NCBI GenBank assembly: GCA_964017195.1
Contig: OZ024895.1
Coordinates: 23,932,733 to 23,996,732 of the forward strand
Reading direction: 5' to 3'
DNA length: 64,000 bases
DNA from: Siderastrea radians
Taxonomy: Eukaryota; Cnidaria; Anthozoa; Scleractinia; Rhizangiidae
The first letter of the stretch is position 1. Every line of letters starts with the position of its first letter. The translations under genes and the position numbers were made by a program. A model generated the notes under the pieces. That model worked only from the letters and a program-made list of their open reading frames with translations. It was not told where the DNA came from and did not search any database. Below, in pieces: positions 58,646 to 64,000 of the stretch.

Positions 58646-59264
58646 AACAAGGCCAACTATTGTAAGTTATAGCATGACTCCAAACAGTCTCAAAACCACA
58701 TGAAAGAGAAAGGAGAAGGAAGGGAAGAGAGGGAAGAGGAAAAAAGGACTCCTGGCACTCATAATTTTTATATTGCCTACTTTGGAGATAGTTTCTGATC
58801 GAAAAAAAAGCGCTCGCGACACACCAGCTCAGACACCTTGACCGAGGAGTATCGTCTTCAAAAATCCAGGTAGATATATACAAGTATGATTTGGATTTTG
58901 TATAAATGGATTGTGATTCAGTGAACTCATTGTTCAAATAGGGATATTTTTCAAAGTGTGAATATTTTTCAGGCTTTAATATATGTGGTTATATTTTTTC
59001 AGGCTATGGTAAATGTGGTCAAGAATTTTTGTGCACAATTTTTTTCCCATCAATCTCTCTTTTCCCTTGTGGAGGATTAAGTGAAGAGTAAAATATGTAA
59101 ACTGACACATCTGTGCAGGAGAGTCTTATGTTTTGCTATGAAATCTCATGTGTTGTATAGATTACTTTGCCTTTCAATTGTTGTGGACGAGGCCTCGCTT
59201 TGAAAAAGAAGTGCAAGACAACTCGGAAATCGGCCTAGATGATTTTTTCCTGGGCTGCCTCCCT

Positions 59265-59465
59265 TATGATTGATGCTTTCTCTCGCTTCGCACCTTGTGA
59301 TATTTCCTGCGCTTCCTTGTGATTTACTCCCGCGCTTGGCGCCTCATGATTTTTTTAATCGCGCTTCCTTATGATTTCTCCCCTGCGCTCCGTATCTTGA
59401 TTTTTCCCACGCTTCCTTGTGATTTTCTTTCAGCCTGACGCCTGATGATATTTTCTCTCACGTTT
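59265..59465 (+). repeat. degenerate tandem repeat of about 30 bp
   Basis: Six or so units containing CGCTTCCTTGTGATTT or variants (CGCCTCATGATTTTTT, CGCTTCCTTATGATTTCTCC). Intergenic. Confidence 0.7.
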
Positions 59466-60151
59466 GTTACTTCCCAGGCTCCTGGCATTGGTCACTGGTC
59501 AATAATTTTGGTCAGGTTTTCTTCCCACTGGTCAGTTATTCTCCTCTCAAGTTCTTAATATTATTTTTCTCTAATTCGATTTTTGTTTATTTCGTTATTT
59601 CACTTGATTTGTTCGGGTTGTGTAGATGTCTCGACTGTATGAAACTGCGTTGACCTGATGTCATTCTTTCACTGTTGTGCTAACTGCTGTCAATAACAAG
59701 AAAACGTTTCATCTAACAACATAAGCACGTTTATTAACAGCAAGCTACAAAAAAGCAAAGTTAGAGTAGACTGCAAGAAATATGTTTACTAAGAAAATTG
59801 GTATAATTGTCTGAAGAGGATGTTTATTTTTTAGTACTCAGTTACTTAGTCGATTCCCAGTCAGACACTACTATTAAGCGTGCTCGTTACATTACACTTT
59901 GTATATTTTTAAAGATCGAATTAAAACAATTACACAACCTGCTGTTATAGTACAACAAACTATTCTGAACATTTTTCGAGCAACACCCTACTTAAACTCT
60001 TTCTAAAAACGGATCTTAGGAAATGCAGTCATTTATGTACCACTATGCAAATAAACCCATGGCTCATTAGATGTACATTATGTGACCTAGCCTAACTGCA
60101 CAGTCATGCGCGTTATGCCCATAAGACACAAAAAATCAGCCATCCACAAGA
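59466..60151. other. intergenic, 3' flank of the discoidin gene
   Basis: No open frame of interest. A minus-strand AATAAA occurs near 59727 and could serve the gene ending at 60152. Confidence 0.4.
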
Positions 60152-61191
60152 TTAAGCTGGACATTCGCCAAACAGCTCTACTCTTAACGCAAGCTTTTCA
60201 TTCCATTCTTGAGGCTTCACTTTCCAATAACGTGCACAGGTAGGTTGAGCTAAGCAGTTGGTCTTGACTGTGTGACCATCTGAGTTTCCTTCAAACACCT
60301 TTAGAGTAAAGAGATAAAATGAAGCTTTAGAAACAGGTTGTATTATCCTTTGCAAAAACAGACTACGTCAGCACGATAGGCCCACCATGCCAAATGCAAA
60401 CATTTGGATAAAAACAATAGTAAAATAAATGCTTGAAATAAAACTTTTGATAGTGAGACAGGACAGTTAACAATACATCCTCAACTTTTTTTTTATGAAG
60501 TAGGAATTATGCATGAAATTTTATTTGAAATTCCATGTGCTCAAGGTATTTAAGAGTTGTTCACTAGTGGCCCGCCAGTGCGGTCAGTTTTGCGGGGATT
60601 TCAGTTACAACGAAATTCGGCAGTGATCGGCGATTTTCATTCGGATTGGAACCAAAAAGCTACCTTAGAGGATCCCTCAAGGGATTCAAAATTGCGAAAG
60701 AATTGCCTTCAGAATAGCAGTGGGAGGTATCGCCGCTAAGACAGGGCCTCGAGTTAGTTGAAAATGACTGAGATGAGAGGGATACCGACGACTCGTCAAG
60801 TTAAGTTTGAGGTTGAATACTAACGCAAAATAAAATATTTGGATATTTCATTAAAATGAGCGAACTTGTGCATTGCAAAGGCCATTTCGACAGTTATTTT
60901 GAAAAGATACCTTGATGTTGTTATCTTCCCTGTATTCTTGAAAGTCGGTGCCATTGATGCTGAACAATAAGATGTACTTTTTGACGAAACATGCATCACC
61001 TGCAACATAGCTTCCTTGCGTGGCAATTTTTGATACCTTGACAGCATTGCCAATATCGACCTGCAGCCATGGTTCTGTGTCAGTTTGTAGTGGAACCCAA
61101 GCTTCTAAGGCATGCAAACGCGCTTTTGAAGCACTGTGATCATTATCAAGCTTAGTTGATGCTTTAAGTTCTTTGATGGCCACTCGTGTAT
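60152..61191 (-). CDS. discoidin (F5/8 type C) domain protein, C-terminal two exons
   Basis: Minus-strand exons 61191-60911 and 60298-60152 (TAA at 60154-60152) join in phase 0 across a GT..AG intron. Together they give most of one F5/8 type C domain: ARLHALEAWVPLQTDTEPWL, then QVDIG, VSKIATQGSYVAGDACFVKK, YILLFSINGTDFQEY, and after the intron VFEGNSDGHTVKTNCLAQPT, ARYWKVKPQEWNEKLALRVE and LFGEC. These fit the known domain pattern (WLQVDLG, V..I.TQG, Y.L.YS.DG..W..Y, F.GN.D, ARY.R..P..W......LR.E..GC). Such domains bind carbohydrate or membranes on secreted and surface proteins. The protein ends right after the domain. The first exon here begins in phase 1, so the signal peptide and any other domains lie upstream and were not found in the window. 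Confidence 0.88.
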
Positions 61192-61321
61192 CTAGGAATA
61201 ATTAATACAATGTAATTGAGCACCAGCTTTAGAAACGAGTAAGGAACTGGGAGGAAGTTTTTAAAATCAACTGAAAAAATTGTATCCTCAGCCCATTAAA
61301 GCACCTCAAGAATGGTGATCC

Positions 61322-61464
61322 TAGCCTTGTCCCTAGGCGTTCTCTCTTGCCCCGTCTTCCGCGCGAAGTCTGGAAAGGAGTGGGCGAAAGAATGCGTTCT
61401 CGGTGACGTCGCGGCTCACGGAACAGGTTTTAGCCGAGCCGAGAATGCCTTGGGACTAGGCTGC
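61322..61464. mobile_element. 143-bp MITE with 8-bp target duplication
   Basis: Ends TAGCCTTGTCCCTAGGCGTT and AATGCCTTGGGACTAGGCTG. Flanked by GGTGATCC at 61314-61321 and 61465-61472. It belongs to the same TAGCCT-ended, 8-bp-duplication group as 52079-53264. It lies just upstream of the discoidin exon on the minus strand. Confidence 0.88.
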
Positions 61465-61479
61465 GGTGATCCTACTGGG

Positions 61480-61740
61480 GCCGGATATTAGATGAGACCG
61501 GTACGACTTCAGATCGGTCTTCCTACTAAATAAAATGCTTACTTCTGTTTACTTGAAACTGGTCTGAAATGTCATCCCGGACCGGTCTGACTCATTCCGG
61601 GAGCTGAACCGACACGAATGACTCAGACCGGTCTGAAGACACAGCGGGGAATCATGTAAACACCACTAGAGTTCAGACCACAGGCTTACCATCCTCTGTT
61701 TGTGTTGCAGACCTGTGCTAGCTGTATATTAATGGCCCCT
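61480..61740. repeat. cluster of AGACCGGT-type dyads
   Basis: ACCGGTCTGA, CAGACCGGTCTGA and related palindromes occur at about 61497, 61513, 61558, 61583 and 61624. Unidentified. Confidence 0.5.
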
Positions 61741-62114
61741 TCGGTTGTGTACAAAGGATTTTGTGAATACGATAATTCCGGCTTTTTGCACGGATGAAAG
61801 TCAAATAAAAACGCTTAGAAACATAAACGCTGTGTTAATGTTTGTTATTATGGGCTTGGTTTGTCGATTTAAAGCTCCGGGAAGTTTAAAGCTTCGCTTG
61901 CAGGCATCGGCGCAAGTTCATTTTAAGGTTTAATTCAGCATGTCAAAGACATTAATTTTAGTGCGAGCACTTAGTGAGGCTAGTTAAGATTTGGCATAAG
62001 CATCGTCGACAATCAAGCGCGCACGCGCGCGCTGTCCAGTGTAAAATTTAAAATTGTAACCGTTTATAACGCGATCAAAACAATGATGTAGACTTAAACG
62101 ACCCAGTGTAAGAT

Positions 62115-62175
62115 GGAGTTTAACTGATGAGTGGGTCACCTCTTTGGTGGCCTACGAAAGAAGTTTGTATTAAAT
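62115..62175 (+). ncRNA. hammerhead ribozyme-like motif 1
   Basis: CTGATGA (62124-62130), a stem II formed by GTGGGTCACC and GGTGGCCTAC with a short TCTTT loop, then GAAA (62156-62159), then GAAGTTTGTATT. Both invariant cores are present in the right order and spacing. Activity is not shown. Confidence 0.7.
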
Positions 62176-62289
62176 GTCCATTCACTCAAGATTTGAGTAG
62201 TTCACCAACTAGTTTATGTATGTATATATATATATATATACATATATACTCGAAAGATGGACTACTCGGGTCTTGAGTACATATGGTTT

Positions 62290-62347
62290 TTAATACAGAT
62301 CTGTTTCGTAGGCCAACACTAAGTTGGCCCACTCGTCAGTTAATCCC
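62290..62347 (-). ncRNA. hammerhead ribozyme-like motif 2 (minus strand)
   Basis: Reverse complement of the 62392-62450 motif with CTGACGA (62339-62333) and GAAA (62307-62304), stem II GTGGGCCAAC / GTTGGCCTAC. Confidence 0.7.
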
Positions 62348-62391
62348 CAGATAGACTGAAGTTTCGTATAGACTGAACTTCAGTCTATCTG

Positions 62392-62450
62392 GGGATTAAC
62401 TGATGAGTGGGCCAACTTAGTGTTGGCCTACGAAACAGATCTGTATTAAA
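62392..62450 (+). ncRNA. hammerhead ribozyme-like motif 3
   Basis: CTGATGA (62400-62406), a ten-base-pair-class stem II GTGGGCCAAC / GTTGGCCTAC with TTAGT loop, GAAA (62432-62435), a tiny palindromic stem III CAGATCTG, then TATT. The short stem III is typical of hammerheads in Penelope-like and related retroelements. Confidence 0.75.
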
Positions 62451-62561
62451 AACCAGATGTACTCAAGACCCGAGTAGTCCAACTTTCATGTATCAACAGC
62501 TCCTTCACTGTAGAGCACTATCTTGACTCCACCGGTGATTATCACTTGAATTATATATATA

Positions 62562-63690
62562 TATATAACCACAAAAATACTGGAAATAAGACTTGCCGAT
62601 ATTTCGTCTTTATTAGTAAAAGACTTCGTCGGGGCAACTGATCAAGCGGCTCAGTAGAGCCGTTACAATATATACGCTTATAGGTAACGTAAGACGCTCA
62701 ACAGTAAAATACGTGAGCACATGTGGGCGGTTACAACCGTTACAATATTCACACCAAATAAAATAAACGTCAAACGCTAAATAGCTAAGGCACGCGCGCT
62801 CGCAAGCGCGCACGCTTATGTACAACTAATTATACAGCAAATAAAAATACAGTAATTTAAAGCATAGGGATTAAAACTCAATACAATTAAAATTTTAAAA
62901 CAGATCCCTCCTAGGATTTCTACTATAGAAAAAATCATCGCTGTTAAGCCCCGAAGGGTAAATTGTCCTCAGATGATCAGCCCACTGGGCCTCCCTTTCC
63001 CTAAGTGATATTTCATTTGAACCTTGTCAACTAATTGAATTCTTACATCACTAAGACCCTGATGATCTGGCTGATTAAACTGCTTGTATATGATGTCATC
63101 ATTAACCCTATTCTCAGCAGTAAGTTTAACGTGACTATTGAGCCTAGATTTATGATTGTTGAACCTAATTCTAAATTTATTAATAGTGGATCCTACATAT
63201 TGCATTGGACACCTGGCTCATGATATAAGGTAAATCACATGATCAGAATTACACCCCATGTTAAAATTAATTATGTAACTCTTGCCAGTAACTCCACTAA
63301 TAAATCTGGTACCTTCAACAAGATAATCACACACCCTGCATCTTTTATCTGTACGCTTAACACAACCCTTATTGTTAACCGGTGTCTTAAGTTCTGAGTG
63401 AACCAAAATGTCCTTAAGACATTTCGGCCTTCTAAAGGCCACCATGGGTACCCCTCCTATAGCTTCCCTACAACGGCTAGAGGACTGCAAGATAGGATGT
63501 AATCTATGCAATATTTCCCCAATGTTTGGAAGTACCGGGTGGAAGGTAACAACAAAAGGAATACGTTCGTTACCAGCAGATTGTTTATTGCTAAGGGTAT
63601 CCACCCTAGGAATCCTACGTGCTCTCTTACTAATAAAGACGAAATAACGGCAAGTCTTATTTCCAGTATTTTTGTGGTTTTATATGCTTA
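62562..63690 (-). mobile_element. Penelope-like retroelement fragment bounded by an inverted terminal repeat
   Basis: CCACAAAAATACTGGAAATA...GACTTGCCGATATTTCGTCT (about 62568-62611) recurs in reverse complement at about 63638-63683. (TA)n runs lie just outside (62555-62568, 63733-63752). The minus strand encodes the end of a Penelope reverse transcriptase plus a GIY-YIG domain. A hammerhead-like core is also present on the minus strand at 62583-62637 (CCGACGA, stem AGTCTTT/AAAGAC, GAAA), with one core mismatch. Confidence 0.82.
62969..63650 (-). pseudogene. Penelope-like RT C-terminus plus GIY-YIG endonuclease, broken
   Basis: Reading leftwards from about 63650, the minus-strand frame gives RVDTLSNKQSAGNERIPFVV, TFHPVLPNIGEILH, MVAFRRPKCLKDILVHSEL and a Cys pair CRVCDYL, then SYIINFNMGCNSDHVIYLIS. 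It hits an in-frame TGA (63216-63218) and continues in the same frame as ARCPMQYVGSTINKFRIRFN then NHKSRLNSH. VIYLI...QYVGST..FR.RFNNHK is the GIY-YIG endonuclease signature fused to Penelope-like reverse transcriptases. The TGA sits at a position usually occupied by Cys in this family. The polymerase core is missing, so the copy is 5' truncated as well as interrupted. Confidence 0.85.
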
Positions 63691-64000
63691 TTTCTGGAGA
63701 AAAGATCTAGACAAATGATGTTTTTGATGGACTATATATATATATATATATATGTTCCTGGATTTTTGAAAACGGAATCACTAATTTTACTCCGCACCCC
63801 GGGTGGAATCGCTGCCATCGGCAGGGATTCCACCTTAGGCTAGCAGCTTATTTTCTAGGGGGCTACCTGTCAAGGCTGGTTCCCAGCAACTCTATGGGGA
63901 CAGGGCTAACAGACCACCTGCATTTGGGGTCCCCCCCCCAGTCCCCCCATCTTAATCCAGGGGGAGTAGGGTTGGTCAAAACTTGGGTCTTGGGTCTACC
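63691..64000. other. right edge, no gene seen
   Basis: (TA)n at 63733-63752, a small dyad GGTGGAATC...GATTCCACC at about 63801-63829, and a C-run at 63931-63938. Confidence 0.5.

Larger units (their letters stand above)
62262..62487. mobile_element. near-perfect palindrome enclosing two opposed hammerhead motifs
   Basis: Arms of about 100 bp meet at about 62364 (ACTTCAGTCTATCTGGGG and its complement). Outer arm ends read GGACTACTCGGGTCTTGAG and CTCAAGACCCGAGTAGTCC. The first hammerhead at 62115 heads a third, diverged direct copy of the same unit. A (TA)n run lies at 62224-62241. Confidence 0.85.

Noticed and set aside
60557..60739. A 60-codon plus-strand open frame
   Set aside because: It lies opposite the intron of the discoidin gene and has no conserved motif or splice support.

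Overview
The window looks like nuclear DNA of an anthozoan cnidarian, most likely a stony coral. It is AT-rich and intron-rich, with GT..AG introns, animal gene families, and very many short inverted-repeat transposons, tRNA-derived SINEs and retroelement relics. The assignment to cnidarians is an inference from three things: the receptor with Ig domains plus TIR, the Penelope-like element carrying hammerhead motifs, and the long-TIR element family. No species can be named from sequence alone.

Layout. 1-7253 is a 9-bp G-rich minisatellite interrupted by a 5.4 kb transposon with about 870-bp terminal inverted repeats and a 3-bp target duplication (TGA). The transposon carries a decayed multidomain gene combining a FEN1/XPG-like nuclease and a Cys-rich CXC motif. 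9154-21231 (+) holds eight exons of ZC3H13, a subunit of the m6A RNA methyltransferase complex; its N-terminal exon with the CCCH finger is not in view. 21232-28947 is intergenic repeat-rich DNA with two non-LTR retrotransposon tails.

28948-42304 (+) is a complete seven-exon interleukin-1-receptor-like gene: signal peptide, four Ig-like domains, one membrane span and a cytoplasmic TIR domain, 653 residues, with every intron in phase 1. Introns 1 and 5 each carry a copy of the same 1.5 kb element in opposite orientation. 45753-58134 (+) is a complete ten-exon RNASEH2B gene (312 residues), with several transposons in its introns, including a 1.2 kb element with a perfect 8-bp target duplication and a 0.9 kb element containing a broken THAP domain.

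58364-64000 holds a Penelope-type hairpin, the last two exons of a discoidin-domain gene (-), a cluster of three hammerhead ribozyme-like motifs, and the C-terminal end of a Penelope-like retroelement with a GIY-YIG domain broken by one stop codon.

The host genes are functionally unrelated (RNA modification, innate immune signalling, ribonucleotide removal from DNA, cell-surface adhesion) and do not form an operon or pathway. The most unusual items are the long-TIR nuclease element, the hammerhead cluster, and the inverted element pair flanking the Ig exons of the receptor.
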